A DNA stretch of 64,000 bases from an uncultured Oscillospiraceae bacterium (GCA_900554335.1 USGT01000001.1:62001-126000), one strand, 5' to 3'; counted from the first letter of the stretch, positions 43,050 through 52,589 are shown. Made by a program: numbers and translations. The notes: generated by a model from the sequence alone, not told the origin.

Positions 43050-44129
43050 CTAGAAGCCACCGAGCTTTTGGGCTATTTTATTTACTTTTTCATAATTCAT
43101 GGCTTTGCTGTAAAGCGCTTCGATTTTATCGTGAACTTTCCTTGCGTTTGAAAGATTCGAAACAGATTCCTTTAAAAATTCTTTGCAAATTTTGCTGTTA
43201 AAAGCCAAAATATTTTTGTTTTTTGAAATTTTTTCTTTGTTAAGAAATTTTTTGGTGTAAATTTTTTCGGGTTTTAACGTTATTTCGTTTAAAAAATTTT
43301 GCGAAGTATTTTGATTTTTCACTATTATTCCAATTTTCAAATCAGTTATGAAAAGTGCTTCAAGATGTTCTTTTGGCGAAAACGGGCATGGGCATGAAAT
43401 TATATTGTAGTTTTTTTCTAAAGCGCATTTTCTTAAATATTTTAATATGTAACTTCCTAAAACGCTGAAGTTATCGTCAATTACTATTAATTTTTCGCAA
43501 AGTGATATAATGGCTTTTTGCAAAAGTATGTAGCCATCCGGCGTTATTGAAGTTAAAAATCTTAATTTTTCGCTTCCTTTTGATTTAGGAAGTTTTTTTA
43601 ATATTTTTTTTGAAAATTTTTCGCAAAACGAATCTAATTTTTCATAGTTTGTGTTTTCTTCAATTATTCTGGCAGTTGATTCAAAGGCAACTCCGAATGC
43701 GGCCAAATATCTTCTTGAAATCTTGTGAAATCTTGAGTTTTCCTGGCAAAATTTTATTATATCTTTTTTGCTTTTTTTGAGCTGCTTTTTGTTCCAGTAT
43801 TCACCCAGATTTATTATTTCATCCGAAACTCCGGGGTAAACCGGGTCTATAACATGCGGCGCTGTGCCATCGACTATGCAAGTTTTAGATTTTTTTAAAA
43901 TCACGGCATCTAAAGATTTTGGGTCTGATGAGCATCTTATGATTTCGCAATCAGATTGTTTTTCTGCAACTTTTTTCATAAGCGTGGATTTTCCTGTTCC
44001 TGGGCCGCCTTTCAAAATGTGGCAAAACCAGCCATCATGCGGTGAATAAAGATTATTAAAAATCGAAAAAAATCCTGCGGGGGTGTTTGCGCCTAAAAAA
44101 AATTCCGGGGATGTAGCTTTGTTTTTCAT
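43050..44129 (-). CDS. P-loop ATPase of sporulating Firmicutes (PRK06851-like)
   Basis: The 359-residue protein has a Walker A motif GGPGTGKSTL (about residues 40-49) and a second nucleotide-loop-like region is expected in this family, which has two halves. The phrase VDGTAPHVIDPVYPGVSDEI is characteristic, shortened here to DGTAPHVIDPVYPG. I recognise it as the uncharacterised ATPase family found mostly in spore-formers. The start is set at 44129, GAGGAGTGA lying eight bases upstream; a GTG at 44141 is inside that site. It sits 63 bases after ylbJ on the same strand. Confidence 0.8.
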   Translation of the reverse strand: MKNKATSPEFFLGANTPAGFFSIFNNLYSPHDGWFCHILKGGPGTGKSTLMKKVAEKQSDCEIIRCSSDPKSLDAVILKKSKTCIVDGTAPHVIDPVYPGVSDEIINLGEYWNKKQLKKSKKDIIKFCQENSRFHKISRRYLAAFGVAFESTARIIEENTNYEKLDSFCEKFSKKILKKLPKSKGSEKLRFLTSITPDGYILLQKAIISLCEKLIVIDDNFSVLGSYILKYLRKCALEKNYNIISCPCPFSPKEHLEALFITDLKIGIIVKNQNTSQNFLNEITLKPEKIYTKKFLNKEKISKNKNILAFNSKICKEFLKESVSNLSNARKVHDKIEALYSKAMNYEKVNKIAQKLGGF

Positions 44130-44192
44130 ATTTAAATTCACTCCTCTGTGAGCATATTATGAATTTTTTTATTTTGCTGTGACGAAAAGTGG

Positions 44193-45308
44193 CTATTTGC
44201 TTAAAAAAATTTTGCTTTCGGCAGTGAAGTAAATGCACAGAGCCAAAAGCATGCTGCTTCCTAGGATTGTTGAGGATGTTGAAGGAGTGAGAGCAGTGTG
44301 GCCAGAGATAAAAACCGGAGCGGTTTGCGCGAAAAATTTGAGTAAAAAAGTTGTTGCTAAAAGGCAGCACGCAGAATTTATTACTCTGAAAAATTGAAAT
44401 TTTAAATAATTAAACTTCGTACCTGACAAAATTGAGGCAATTTGAAAATGAGTGCAAAGCCCGCCATAGCTGACGCCCAGGCAAATCAAAGGAAATGAAA
44501 CGTGATTTTTAGCTGCAAAAAATGACCCTGAAGTGATTTCCAGGCTTGAAAAAATTAGGCAAGAAAAATTTTTGGAATTTAAGCGAAATTTCTCGGCCAA
44601 AAAATTAAGAATATTTAAGTTTTCGAAAAGAGAAATTATAACTGTGAAAACCGTTATAAGCGCGCACATTTCGACTATTGAAACTGAAGTTTTCGAAGCA
44701 GCGAGAACAACGGCCTCTGAGATTTTGGCTTTTTTATTACTAATTTTTTTGTTTTTATTAAACTTAATTTTTTTGATTCGTGCGGCTATTCCTGCGGCAA
44801 TTCCTAAAATAATTGATACCGAAGATTGAACCAAAAAAAGCATTATTCCTAAAGATCTATTTTTGAGAAGCGTTTCACCAACCACGCTTATTGTGAAGGC
44901 CGGCCCTGCGTTAACAGTGAAAATCATCATGCGGTTTAATTCTTCATTTGAAATTTCCTTTTTTTCGAATAGCGCTTTCACGCTGCTTGCTCCAACGGGG
45001 TAACCTCCAACTAAACTGAGCAAAATTGCCGGAGCGGCGCAACCAGGAAGATAAAAAACGAACTTCGTTATTTTGTCAAGCGGCTTTTTTAAAAAATCGA
45101 ACATCCCTGAAAATATCACGAACCTTGAAAGAAACATAAGCGGGAAAAGCGAGGGAATCAAAATTTCAGTGCAGTATTTTCCGCCTGTGAAAACTCCCAA
45201 ACGGCCGATTTGCGGGTTTAAAATCAAAACTGACGCTGAAAAAAACGTTAAAAATATTAATAATAAATCTTTTAGATGAAATTTTTTAAGTTTATTAATC
45301 TTTTCCAA
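44193..45308 (-). CDS. ylbJ: Sporulation integral membrane protein YlbJ
   Basis: The 371-residue protein has about eight to ten transmembrane segments with the nucleoside-transporter-gate-like motif LLSLVGGYPVGASSVKAL and FTVNAGPAFTISVVG. YlbJ is made in the mother cell and is needed for spore cortex formation in Bacillus. Start is TTG at 45308 after GAGGAGG. A short inverted repeat (45323-45329 with 45346-45352) lies just upstream of the ribosome site. Confidence 0.93.
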   Translation of the reverse strand: MEKINKLKKFHLKDLLLIFLTFFSASVLILNPQIGRLGVFTGGKYCTEILIPSLFPLMFLSRFVIFSGMFDFLKKPLDKITKFVFYLPGCAAPAILLSLVGGYPVGASSVKALFEKKEISNEELNRMMIFTVNAGPAFTISVVGETLLKNRSLGIMLFLVQSSVSIILGIAAGIAARIKKIKFNKNKKISNKKAKISEAVVLAASKTSVSIVEMCALITVFTVIISLFENLNILNFLAEKFRLNSKNFSCLIFSSLEITSGSFFAAKNHVSFPLICLGVSYGGLCTHFQIASILSGTKFNYLKFQFFRVINSACCLLATTFLLKFFAQTAPVFISGHTALTPSTSSTILGSSMLLALCIYFTAESKIFLSK

Positions 45309-45416
45309 ATTAAAGGCCTCCTCACCACTGAATATATATGCTTGTGGTGGTGATTTTTATTTGCGCTCTTGCATATTATTTAAAAGTTAATAACTAAGCG
45401 GAAAGATGGTGGCTTT

Positions 45417-45707
45417 TTGTCAAGGCAGAAGAATAAAAACAAAAAATGCAGACTTTGGAATTTTGAAAATTTAAAAAATTCTGACTTGGGTGTTATGCTT
45501 GACCCTGTGAATATTGAGATAAAAGGCAACCGTGAAGCGACTGTCGAAGGGCTTAAAAGCATTGCTCAGTACGACGAAAATATGATTAAAATAAACATGA
45601 ATAAAATGGCAATTTCTTTTTTCGGCAGGAATCTTGAAATCAAATGCCTTAGTTCCGACGCACTCGTTATTAGAGGATTTATCACTTCCATTGAATATGA
45701 AACTTAA
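45417..45707 (+). CDS. yqfC: Sporulation protein YqfC (YabP family)
   Basis: The 96-residue protein has the YabP/YqfC pattern: an early DPVNIEIKGNREATVEG segment and the C-terminal LSSDALVIRGFITSIEYE. It is a SigE-regulon protein of unknown detail in Bacillus. TTG 45417 follows AAAGATGGTGG. CATATTAT at 45371-45378 resembles a SigE -10 box, but no convincing -35 goes with it. yqfD follows, the conserved pair. Confidence 0.88.
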   Translation: MSRQKNKNKKCRLWNFENLKNSDLGVMLDPVNIEIKGNREATVEGLKSIAQYDENMIKINMNKMAISFFGRNLEIKCLSSDALVIRGFITSIEYET

Positions 45708-45739
45708 CATTTTGGAAGTTTAATTAAGAGGTGAAAAGC

Positions 45740-46912
45740 TTGCTGGTAAATATAATAAGATGGTTTTGCGGTTATGTTTCTTTCAAGGCAGTTGGCGGCT
45801 TTGCTGAAAATTTTTTGAATCGCGTGAATAAAAAAGGAGTGAATTTGTGGGATTTAAAAAAGTTTAGCGGTGATCTTTATGCCAAAGTGCTCACGGCTCA
45901 GCACGAAATTTTATTAAACGAAGCAAAGAAAGAAAACTGCGAAATAAAAATCATAAAAAAATATGGTTTTCCTGTTTTTTTGTCTAAATATAAAGGTCGT
46001 TTGGGGGCTCTTTTGGGCGTTATTTCTTTTGTTTTGATGATTCATGTTTTTTCTCTTTTCATTTGGAACATAAACGTTTCGGGGAATAAATCTATTCCAA
46101 GCGAAGAAGTAATTTCAGCCATGAAGGAGTTTGGCGTGGGCCTTGGCACGAAAAAATCCGCGGTGAATTCTTCAGTCGTTAAGCAGCTTATTATGTCGAA
46201 GCTTACTGATATTTCTTGGATTTCGCTTAACATTAGAGGGAGCTGCCTTAACGTTTGCATAAAAGAGAAAATTAAATCCCCTGAAATTGTTAAAGAAGGC
46301 AGCCCTTGCAATTTGGTTGCGACTAGCGAAGGCCAAATAGAGCGCATGGAGGTTTACAAAGGTTCGGCGTGCGTTTCTGAGGGTGATGCCGTTATAAAAG
46401 GTCAAATTTTGATAAGCGGCGCCACGGTGAATGAAACCGGCGGGACGAACATTTCTGAAGCGGACGGCAAAGTTTTTGCCAAAACTAAACGTAAATTAGT
46501 AGAAAAGGTCAAACTAAGGCAGCTTTCTGCTTCGGATGACGGCAAGCCTTTAAAAAAATACAAAGTAAATATTTTCGAAAAAGAAATTTCGCTTAACCCC
46601 TGGGTTAAAACTGACGAAGAATACAGAACGGAGTCGTATTCAAACGAGATGAATTTTTTTGGTGTTAAATTTCCTTTAATATTTAATACTGAGGTTTGTT
46701 TTCATCAAAAGTGCGAAGAAAAATTTTTAAGTCTTGAAGAAGCAAGTGGAATTTTAAAGTTAAAAATAGACGAAAAAGAGAAAAATGAGTTTGCAGAAAT
46801 AAAAATACTTTCCAAAAATGTAAATAATTATGAAGAAGACAACGATTATGTTTGCGAAGTAACTTATGATTGCCTGGAAAATATAGCTAAAAAACAAAAT
46901 GTTTCAGAGTAA
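45740..46912 (+). CDS. yqfD: Sporulation membrane protein YqfD
   Basis: The 390-residue protein has the N-terminal YqfD domain, one transmembrane helix (about 95-115) and a POTRA-like extracytoplasmic part. The core FLSKYKGRLGALLG, NINVSGNKSIPSEEV and WISLNIRGSCLNVCIKEK, shortened here, fit the family. It is needed for sporulation in Bacillus, probably in the mother cell. TTG 45740 is preferred, five bases after AAGAGGTGA; GTG 45731 lies inside that site. Confidence 0.92.
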   Translation: MLVNIIRWFCGYVSFKAVGGFAENFLNRVNKKGVNLWDLKKFSGDLYAKVLTAQHEILLNEAKKENCEIKIIKKYGFPVFLSKYKGRLGALLGVISFVLMIHVFSLFIWNINVSGNKSIPSEEVISAMKEFGVGLGTKKSAVNSSVVKQLIMSKLTDISWISLNIRGSCLNVCIKEKIKSPEIVKEGSPCNLVATSEGQIERMEVYKGSACVSEGDAVIKGQILISGATVNETGGTNISEADGKVFAKTKRKLVEKVKLRQLSASDDGKPLKKYKVNIFEKEISLNPWVKTDEEYRTESYSNEMNFFGVKFPLIFNTEVCFHQKCEEKFLSLEEASGILKLKIDEKEKNEFAEIKILSKNVNNYEEDNDYVCEVTYDCLENIAKKQNVSE

Positions 46913-46994
46913 TATTTATATCTTATTAAAACTCGCTTGTTGTAGTAATACATAAAAATTAAAATTTCACCGGAAATTTTTAAGAATAAAATAT

Positions 46995-47023
46995 TTGACA
47001 GTTAACCAAAAAACCGATATAAT
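46995..47023 (+). promoter_or_regulatory. Consensus SigA promoter for ybeY-dgkA-era
   Basis: TTGACA (46995-47000) and TATAAT (47018-47023) are separated by 17 bases. The transcript should start near 47030 and carry a 5' leader of about 160 bases. Confidence 0.85.
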
Positions 47024-47029
47024 TAATAT

Positions 47030-47179
47030 ATGCACAATGTTTTTTAAAAAATTCTTTTATTAGCCGTGGAATTTGACGGATATTTATATAAATATCGCTT
47101 TTTTGGAGAACTTTAGGGCTAATTAAAAAAGGTTTTTTAATTAAATTAGTTTATAGTAAGATAACATAACATCAGGAGG
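47030..47179 (+). other. Structured leader candidate before ybeY
   Basis: ATTAGCC (47059-47065) can pair with GGCTAAT (47117-47123) to close a domain containing an 18-base perfect palindrome (about 47079-47096) as an inner hairpin. The same GGCTAAT region overlaps a second hairpin of 11 A/U base pairs (47121-47145), so the two folds compete. No known riboswitch motif is evident to me. Confidence 0.4.
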
Positions 47180-47191
47180 ATGGAATATTTC

Positions 47192-47704
47192 ATGGTAGAT
47201 AAAACTAGAGTTATTATAGTTAACAGGCAGAAAGAGGTTAAAATTCCAACAGGAATTCGCATGTTGGTCAGAAGATGCTGCAACGCTGTGCTTATTCTCG
47301 AAAAATTCAAAGGTTCCGCTGAAGTGAGCATTACTTTTGTTGACAACCTTTACATCCAAAGCCTCAACAAACAATACAGAAATAAAGACGTTCCAACAGA
47401 CGTTTTGTCATTCCCTATGAAAAATGAAGATGGAACTTATGAAGTCGACCCTGAAAGCGGCGCTCAACTCCTTGGAGACATCGTTATTTCCATGGAAAAA
47501 GTTATGGAACAAAGCGAAAGATACGGCCATTCAATGAGAAAAGAAGTTGCATATTTGGTTGCTCACGGCATGCTTCACCTTCTTGGATATGACCACGAGC
47601 AAGGCGGAATGGAAAAAAGGCACATGAGAGAGCGTGAAGAAAGAGTTCTTGAATTGCTTGGCTTCCCGAGTGCACTTTCTTATATTTCGGAAGATGATAA
47701 ATAA
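47192..47704 (+). CDS. ybeY: YbeY endoribonuclease / rRNA maturation factor
   Basis: YbeY is a metal-dependent RNase acting in 16S rRNA 3'-end maturation and ribosome quality control. The 170-residue protein has the zinc motif HGMLHLLGYDH near residue 130 and the earlier RNKDVPTDVLSFPM segment. ATG 47192 is chosen because ATG 47180 overlaps the AGGAGG site. In most Firmicutes phoH lies directly upstream; here yqfD does. Confidence 0.96.
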   Translation: MVDKTRVIIVNRQKEVKIPTGIRMLVRRCCNAVLILEKFKGSAEVSITFVDNLYIQSLNKQYRNKDVPTDVLSFPMKNEDGTYEVDPESGAQLLGDIVISMEKVMEQSERYGHSMRKEVAYLVAHGMLHLLGYDHEQGGMEKRHMREREERVLELLGFPSALSYISEDDK

Positions 47705-47707
47705 AAT

Positions 47708-48241
47708 ATGAGAGTATTACGTTCTTTAAAATATGCTTTAAAAGGAATAATTTATGCAATAAAAAATGAACGTAACATGAGGATTCATACCACGGTGGCC
47801 GGATATGTTTTGGCGTTTTCGGCAATTTGTGGTATGAACGCATCTGAGTATGCAATTTTGATTTTAACAATCAGCCTCGTAATAATGGGTGAAATGTTTA
47901 ACAGCGCAGTCGAAAACTTGATAGATTTATGCGCCAAGGAATACAACGCAACTGCCAAAGCCGCAAAAGACATAGCGGCCGGAGCGGTTCTTATTTTGGC
48001 ATTTGCTTCTGTAGCGGTTGGACTTATACTTTTCACTAAAGAGCAAGCCTACACTAAGCTGTGGGCGTTTTTTTGCGTTTACCCGGTTGCGTTTGTTGCG
48101 TTTATTTTTTCTGTTTTTGCAAGTTATTTTTATGTTTTTGTTGGTCCGGCCGAGCTTAGAAACAAACTCAAAAACGCTTTTAGAAAGTTAAAAAGTGCAT
48201 TTATTATTAAAAATATGGATGGTAAGTCGAATGAAAAATGA
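47708..48241 (+). CDS. dgkA: DgkA-family undecaprenol/diacylglycerol kinase
   Basis: The 177-residue membrane kinase has the family motif GEMFNSAVENLIDL near residue 60 and NERNMRIHT at the N terminus. In Gram-positive bacteria it phosphorylates undecaprenol, recycling the lipid carrier of cell-wall synthesis. It is longer than the usual 120-140 residues because of a C-terminal part with one or two extra hydrophobic segments (about residues 115-150). It overlaps the start of era by 11 bases. Confidence 0.93.
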   Translation: MRVLRSLKYALKGIIYAIKNERNMRIHTTVAGYVLAFSAICGMNASEYAILILTISLVIMGEMFNSAVENLIDLCAKEYNATAKAAKDIAAGAVLILAFASVAVGLILFTKEQAYTKLWAFFCVYPVAFVAFIFSVFASYFYVFVGPAELRNKLKNAFRKLKSAFIIKNMDGKSNEK

Positions 48242-49118
48242 AACGAAATCTTTGTTTGTCTCAATTGTTGGGAAGCCTAACGCAGGCAAATCTTCTATAA
48301 TGAACATGCTCATAAATTCAAAAATTTCAATAGTTTCGCCAAAACCTCAAACCACAAGAAGTCGAATCACTGGAATTTTAACCGAGGGTGACACTCAGCT
48401 CGTTTTCGTTGATACTCCGGGCATTCACAAGCCTTTCAATAAACTTAGCGAGTTCATGATTTCTGAGGTTGACAACTCATTTTCAGGCAGCGAGCTTTGT
48501 TTACATGTCGTTGACGCTGAAAAAAATTCGGTTGACACTGAAACTATTGCCAAACTTAAAAAATCTGGCGCAAGAGCGATTTTGGCTCTTAACAAAGTTG
48601 ACCTTTTGAAGCAAAAAAACTTGCTCATGGCTAAAATTAAAGAATACAGCGAGCTTTATGATTACGACGAGATTATCCCGGTTTCAGCGGCTAGCGGTGA
48701 GGGCAAAGAAGAGCTTTTGAAAGAGCTTTTTTCCAGGGCGGTTCCTTCGGTTTTCTTTTTCCCTGAAGATGACATAACTGACCAAACCGAAAGAATGCTT
48801 GTTTGCGAAATTATTCGCGAGAAACTTCTTTATTTCCTTGAAAAGGAGCTCCCTCACGGAACGGCTGTTCAAATTGAAAAATTCAAAGAGCGCGAAGACG
48901 GAAACGTTAATATTCATGCCGTTATTTACTGCGAAAGAAAGAGCCACAAGGCAATTATCGTTGGTGCGGGCGGCCAAATGATCAAAAAAATTGGCATTGC
49001 TTCACGCAAAGCCATTGGTGAGATGCTTGATTGCAACGTTAATTTGAACCTTTTCGTTAAAGTTAAAGAAGATTGGAGAAACAGCGCTTCGATTCTTCAT
49101 GATCTTGGATATATGTAA
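48231..49118 (+). CDS. era: GTPase Era
   Basis: Era binds the 3' end of 16S rRNA during 30S assembly. The 295-residue protein has the G motifs GKPNAGKSS, DTPGIHKP and NKVD, and the KH domain motif GAGGQMIKKIG. ATG 48231 gives the normal N terminus MKNETKSLFVSIVG; a GTG start at 48195 would add 12 residues. The start overlaps dgkA. Confidence 0.97.
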   Translation: MKNETKSLFVSIVGKPNAGKSSIMNMLINSKISIVSPKPQTTRSRITGILTEGDTQLVFVDTPGIHKPFNKLSEFMISEVDNSFSGSELCLHVVDAEKNSVDTETIAKLKKSGARAILALNKVDLLKQKNLLMAKIKEYSELYDYDEIIPVSAASGEGKEELLKELFSRAVPSVFFFPEDDITDQTERMLVCEIIREKLLYFLEKELPHGTAVQIEKFKEREDGNVNIHAVIYCERKSHKAIIVGAGGQMIKKIGIASRKAIGEMLDCNVNLNLFVKVKEDWRNSASILHDLGYM

Positions 49119-49273
49119 ATTTATGCAAATTGCTAAAAAAATATAAAATTTTAAAAAAATTATAGAATTATACTATATTTTTTTCGAGATATGTTGTATA
49201 ATCATCCTGTACTGAAAAATAAATTTCATTCAGCAAGAAATTAAAACTTTTTTACAGTTAGGAGGATTTTACA

Positions 49274-49459
49274 ATGGACGCTAAATCAGCTTGGGAAAGA
49301 TTTCAATCTACGGGAATGATTACGGATTACTTGAACTATCGCTCTATAGAAAATGGCCTTTTGCCGTACTGTGCTTGGGGCAGCGAAAGTAATTCACGAG
49401 GAACAAACAATGAAATTAGATGTGACGGGAATAATAGTAAAAGAAAAGGACTTGAGTGA
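49274..49459 (+). CDS. yqzL: YqzL-like small protein
   Basis: The 61-residue frame starts MDAKSAWERFQSTGMITDYLNY, which resembles YqzL, a small protein of unknown role encoded between era and recO in Bacillus and many Clostridia. AGGAGG precedes the ATG. The first 25 residues carry the similarity; the rest is poorly conserved and the end overlaps recO by 50 bases. Confidence 0.75.
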   Translation: MDAKSAWERFQSTGMITDYLNYRSIENGLLPYCAWGSESNSRGTNNEIRCDGNNSKRKGLE

Positions 49460-50162
49460 CAGCGACAAGGTCATAACCCTTCTTACACGAGAAAAGGGTG
49501 TGATCACGGCGATTGCTAAACGCTCAAAAACCATAAGAAATAGGCTTGGCGGAATGGTTCAGCTCTTTGCCTATGGAACTTTTACGCTTTTTTCCGCACG
49601 CAATGGTTATTTGCTGGATGGATGTGAAATAAAAGAAGTATTTTTTGAGCTTCGAAACGATTTAGAAGCTTTGTCTTTAGCGCAGTATTTTTGCGAGCTT
49701 TCTTTGGCGCTTAGGCCTGAAATCGAAGTCTCAGGCGAACTTTTGCGCGTTCTTTTGAACTCAATTTTTTATCTTTCGAAAAATAAAATGAATCAGCTCG
49801 TTGTGAAAAGCATTTTTGAGCTTCGCGCTTGCTCGCTTTGCGGATACATGCCTGGGCTTGTTTCTTGCGACAAATGCGGAAGCTACGAAGCCGAAAATAT
49901 GAGATTCCTTATTGAAAAAGGAAAGATTTTTTGCTATAGCTGCTCTCGTGAAAGCGATTTCGGGGTTGATATCTCGCCTTCGATGCTGGCGGTGCTTAGG
50001 CACATTGTTTATTGCCCGGTTGAGAAGCTTTTTAGTTTTTCGATTTCTGATGAAACCGCTGAAAAGCTGGAAAAAATAACAGATAAATACGTTGCCGTGC
50101 ACACCGAAGGCAGTTTTAGGCCGCTTGAGTTTTACAAAAAACTTAAAAATTTTAAAGTTTAA
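49410..50162 (+). CDS. recO: DNA repair protein RecO
   Basis: RecO helps load RecA on SSB-coated DNA in the RecFOR pathway. The 250-residue protein has the N-terminal OB-fold (TGIIVKEKDLSDSDKVITLL) and a C-terminal four-Cys zinc finger: CSLC, CDKC and a later CYSC. ATG 49410 follows ACGAGGAAC. It converges with feoB, overlapping by four bases. Confidence 0.94.
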   Translation: MKLDVTGIIVKEKDLSDSDKVITLLTREKGVITAIAKRSKTIRNRLGGMVQLFAYGTFTLFSARNGYLLDGCEIKEVFFELRNDLEALSLAQYFCELSLALRPEIEVSGELLRVLLNSIFYLSKNKMNQLVVKSIFELRACSLCGYMPGLVSCDKCGSYEAENMRFLIEKGKIFCYSCSRESDFGVDISPSMLAVLRHIVYCPVEKLFSFSISDETAEKLEKITDKYVAVHTEGSFRPLEFYKKLKNFKV

Positions 50163-52264
50163 ATCGGAAATAATTTAAGGACATTTGAAACTATAAAGCA
50201 CACAAGGATTCCCGTCACTGTTGGAATTACGAACGATAGGGCGGTCCATTTGAGGCTTTTGGTTTCTTTTTTTATCGTCCAAAGTGTGGTTCCGCAAGGG
50301 AAATGAAGCAGCGAAAAAAGCATTACGCAGATTCCTGTGATGTAAGTCCAGCCGTGCGAAACCAGCAAGTTGTGGAGTTCGGCAGGGTTTTGAATTTCTA
50401 AGATTGTTTCCGTGCACATGTAGCTCATGATGATTATCGGGAAGACGATTTCATTCGCCGGGAACCCAAGAATAAAAGCCATTAAAATTACTCCGTCAAG
50501 GCCAAGCATTCTTGCAAAAGGGTCTAGAAAGTTGGAGCAGTGTATTAAAAGGCTGAGCTCGCCGATTTTAACATTTGCCATGATCCAAATTATGAGCCCT
50601 GCAGGCGCCGCAACGGCAACAGCTCTGCCGAGGATGAATATCGTTCTGTCGAAAAGTGAGCGGATTAAAATTTTGCCGATTTGAGGTTTCCTGTATGGCG
50701 GGAGCTCCAAAATGAACGATGAGCCAAGGCCTTTTAGAAGTGTTTTTGATAATATTTTTGACATGATAAAGCTGATAATAACGCCGAAAATTATGATGCC
50801 TGTGAGAATTAAAGTTGATTTAAACGAATCAAAAAAGCTAAGCGATTGGCCTATGAAAAACATTGTTATAACTGAGATTAAAAGCGGGAATCTGCCGTTG
50901 CAAGGCACAAAATTATTTGTTAAAACGGCAATTAGCCTTTCCCTCGGCGAGTCTATTATTCTGCAGCCGGTCACTCCGCAGGCATTGCACCCAAAACCCA
51001 TGCACATCGTCAAAGATTGTTTCCCGTGTGAACCACATTTTTTGAAAATTTTGTCGAGGTTAAACGCAATTCTCGGCAAGTAACCGACATCTTCCAGAAG
51101 TGTGAAAAGCGGGAAGAAAATCGCCATTGGTGGCAGCATTACCGAAACCACCCATGAAAGAGTGCGGTAAATTCCTGAAATTAAAATTCCGCTGAGCCAC
51201 GCCGGGGCTGCTGAAGCTGCCATTAAGCTCATTAGTTTGTCTTCTAAAGAAAAAAGAAAACTTGAAATTACTTCCGAGGGGTAATTTGCCCCTGTGATTG
51301 TTATCCAGAATATTCCCATTAAAAATAAAATCATTGTGGGGAAGCCTGTGAGTGGGGAAGTAAGGAATTTATCAATCATTCTGTCGCGTTTGTCGTAGTC
51401 TTTTTTCGTTATTTTAACGCATGATTTATAAACGCTTTCTGCTCGATTTATGAGCACTTCCACGGTGTTATCTCTTAGATTTTTAGTGAAATTAAGCTTT
51501 CTTTTTTCTTTATTGGCTGCTTTTTGAATTTTTAAAAAATTTTGTTTTCCAAGGTGGCTCGAAAGCGCTGTGCCAAGCTCTTTGTTTTCTTCCAAAAGTC
51601 TAATGGTAAGCCATCTTTTGTTTAAATTTTTCGGGTTTTTTATCTTTTTTTCTATGTTTTCAATGCATGCTTCAATTTCAGGCGAGTATCTATTTTTCAC
51701 GGTGACAGTTTTGATTTTCTTTTCGCTCACGTTTTCAATTTCTTGCATAAGGTTTTCAAGCCCTGTGCCTTTTCTTGCGTTGGTGCAAACTACCGGAACT
51801 CCGCCAAGCTGCAAAGAAAGTTCATCTTCATCTATAAAAATATTTTTCTTTTTTGCTTCATCGATGAGGTTCAGGCAGATAACCACATTCGGCGTGATTT
51901 CCAGAATTTGAAATGCAAGGTTGAGGTTCCTTTCAATGCAGGTTGCATCCATCACGACTACAACCGCGTCGGGATTTTCAAAGCAAATGAAATTTCTTGC
52001 GATTTCTTCTTCAGGCGAGTTTGCAAGCAGCGAGTAAGTTCCGGGGATGTCGACGAGCCTAAATTCTTTTTTATGAAAAGTGTATTTGCCTTCGGCTTTT
52101 TCGACTGTTTTGCCGGGCCAGTTGCCGGTGTGTTGCCTAAGGCCCGTTAAAGCATTAAAAACCGTGCTTTTGCCCACGTTTGGGTTCCCGGCAACAGCTA
52201 TTGTTTTAATTTTTGATCTATTTTTTTTAGTTTTTGCCGGGTTTAGGAGGGTGGTTGTTTTCAT
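50159..52264 (-). CDS. feoB: Ferrous iron transport protein B
   Basis: FeoB is the membrane Fe(II) importer. The 701-residue protein has a cytosolic G domain (GNPNVGKST at residues 26-34, TGNWPGKTVE, DIPGTYSL), a helical GDI domain and about eleven membrane helices with the two Gate/FeoB-C repeats. It includes the MGFGCNACGVTGCRII Cys-rich motif typical of type I FeoB. feoA lies 20 bases upstream. No Fur gene is nearby. Confidence 0.97.
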   Translation of the reverse strand: MKTTTLLNPAKTKKNRSKIKTIAVAGNPNVGKSTVFNALTGLRQHTGNWPGKTVEKAEGKYTFHKKEFRLVDIPGTYSLLANSPEEEIARNFICFENPDAVVVVMDATCIERNLNLAFQILEITPNVVICLNLIDEAKKKNIFIDEDELSLQLGGVPVVCTNARKGTGLENLMQEIENVSEKKIKTVTVKNRYSPEIEACIENIEKKIKNPKNLNKRWLTIRLLEENKELGTALSSHLGKQNFLKIQKAANKEKRKLNFTKNLRDNTVEVLINRAESVYKSCVKITKKDYDKRDRMIDKFLTSPLTGFPTMILFLMGIFWITITGANYPSEVISSFLFSLEDKLMSLMAASAAPAWLSGILISGIYRTLSWVVSVMLPPMAIFFPLFTLLEDVGYLPRIAFNLDKIFKKCGSHGKQSLTMCMGFGCNACGVTGCRIIDSPRERLIAVLTNNFVPCNGRFPLLISVITMFFIGQSLSFFDSFKSTLILTGIIIFGVIISFIMSKILSKTLLKGLGSSFILELPPYRKPQIGKILIRSLFDRTIFILGRAVAVAAPAGLIIWIMANVKIGELSLLIHCSNFLDPFARMLGLDGVILMAFILGFPANEIVFPIIIMSYMCTETILEIQNPAELHNLLVSHGWTYITGICVMLFSLLHFPCGTTLWTIKKETKSLKWTALSFVIPTVTGILVCFIVSNVLKLFPI

Positions 52265-52284
52265 TTAGCTGTCAGCTCCTAAAT

Positions 52285-52518
52285 TCAAATTTTTTCTATT
52301 GTAATTTTTTTAGTGTACTCAGACCTAAGTGCAATGACGCTTCCGCGGATTAAATAAGCCGTTGGATCTCCAAGAGGGCTTTTTTGAAGCACTTTAATGT
52401 TAGTTCCGGGAATCATTCCAAGGTCGAGGATTCTTTCTTTTTCGGATTTGTTTAAATTTATTTTTTTAACTTTGCATTGGCTTCCCACAGGCGCTTGCCA
52501 CAGCGAAAAAACTTTCAA
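52285..52518 (-). CDS. feoA: Ferrous iron transport protein A
   Basis: The 77-residue SH3-like protein is the cytosolic partner of FeoB. The segments ILDLGMIPGTNIKVLQKSPLGDP and AYLIRGSVIALR, quoted as LDLGMIPGT and IALRSEYTK, are typical. TTCGGAGGTGAAAGC gives a strong ribosome site. I did not find a convincing promoter or Fur box. Confidence 0.95.
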   Translation of the reverse strand: MKVFSLWQAPVGSQCKVKKINLNKSEKERILDLGMIPGTNIKVLQKSPLGDPTAYLIRGSVIALRSEYTKKITIEKI

Positions 52519-52589
52519 GCTTTCACCTCCGAAACGTTTGTTATTTTTCTATTTATAAACTATGGCGCCCAGCCTTAAAAAGTGAATGC

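Noticed and set aside
43050..44129. The P-loop ATPase as the missing AAA+ ATPase of the CIS.
   Set aside because: Its motifs match the PRK06851-like spore-former family, it is paired with ylbJ, and it lacks the AAA+ Walker B and sensor pattern of Afp15.
45323..45352. Hairpin with T-run between ylbJ and yqfC as a plus-strand terminator.
   Set aside because: There is no plus-strand gene upstream for it to terminate; stem of about seven pairs. It may affect ylbJ translation instead.
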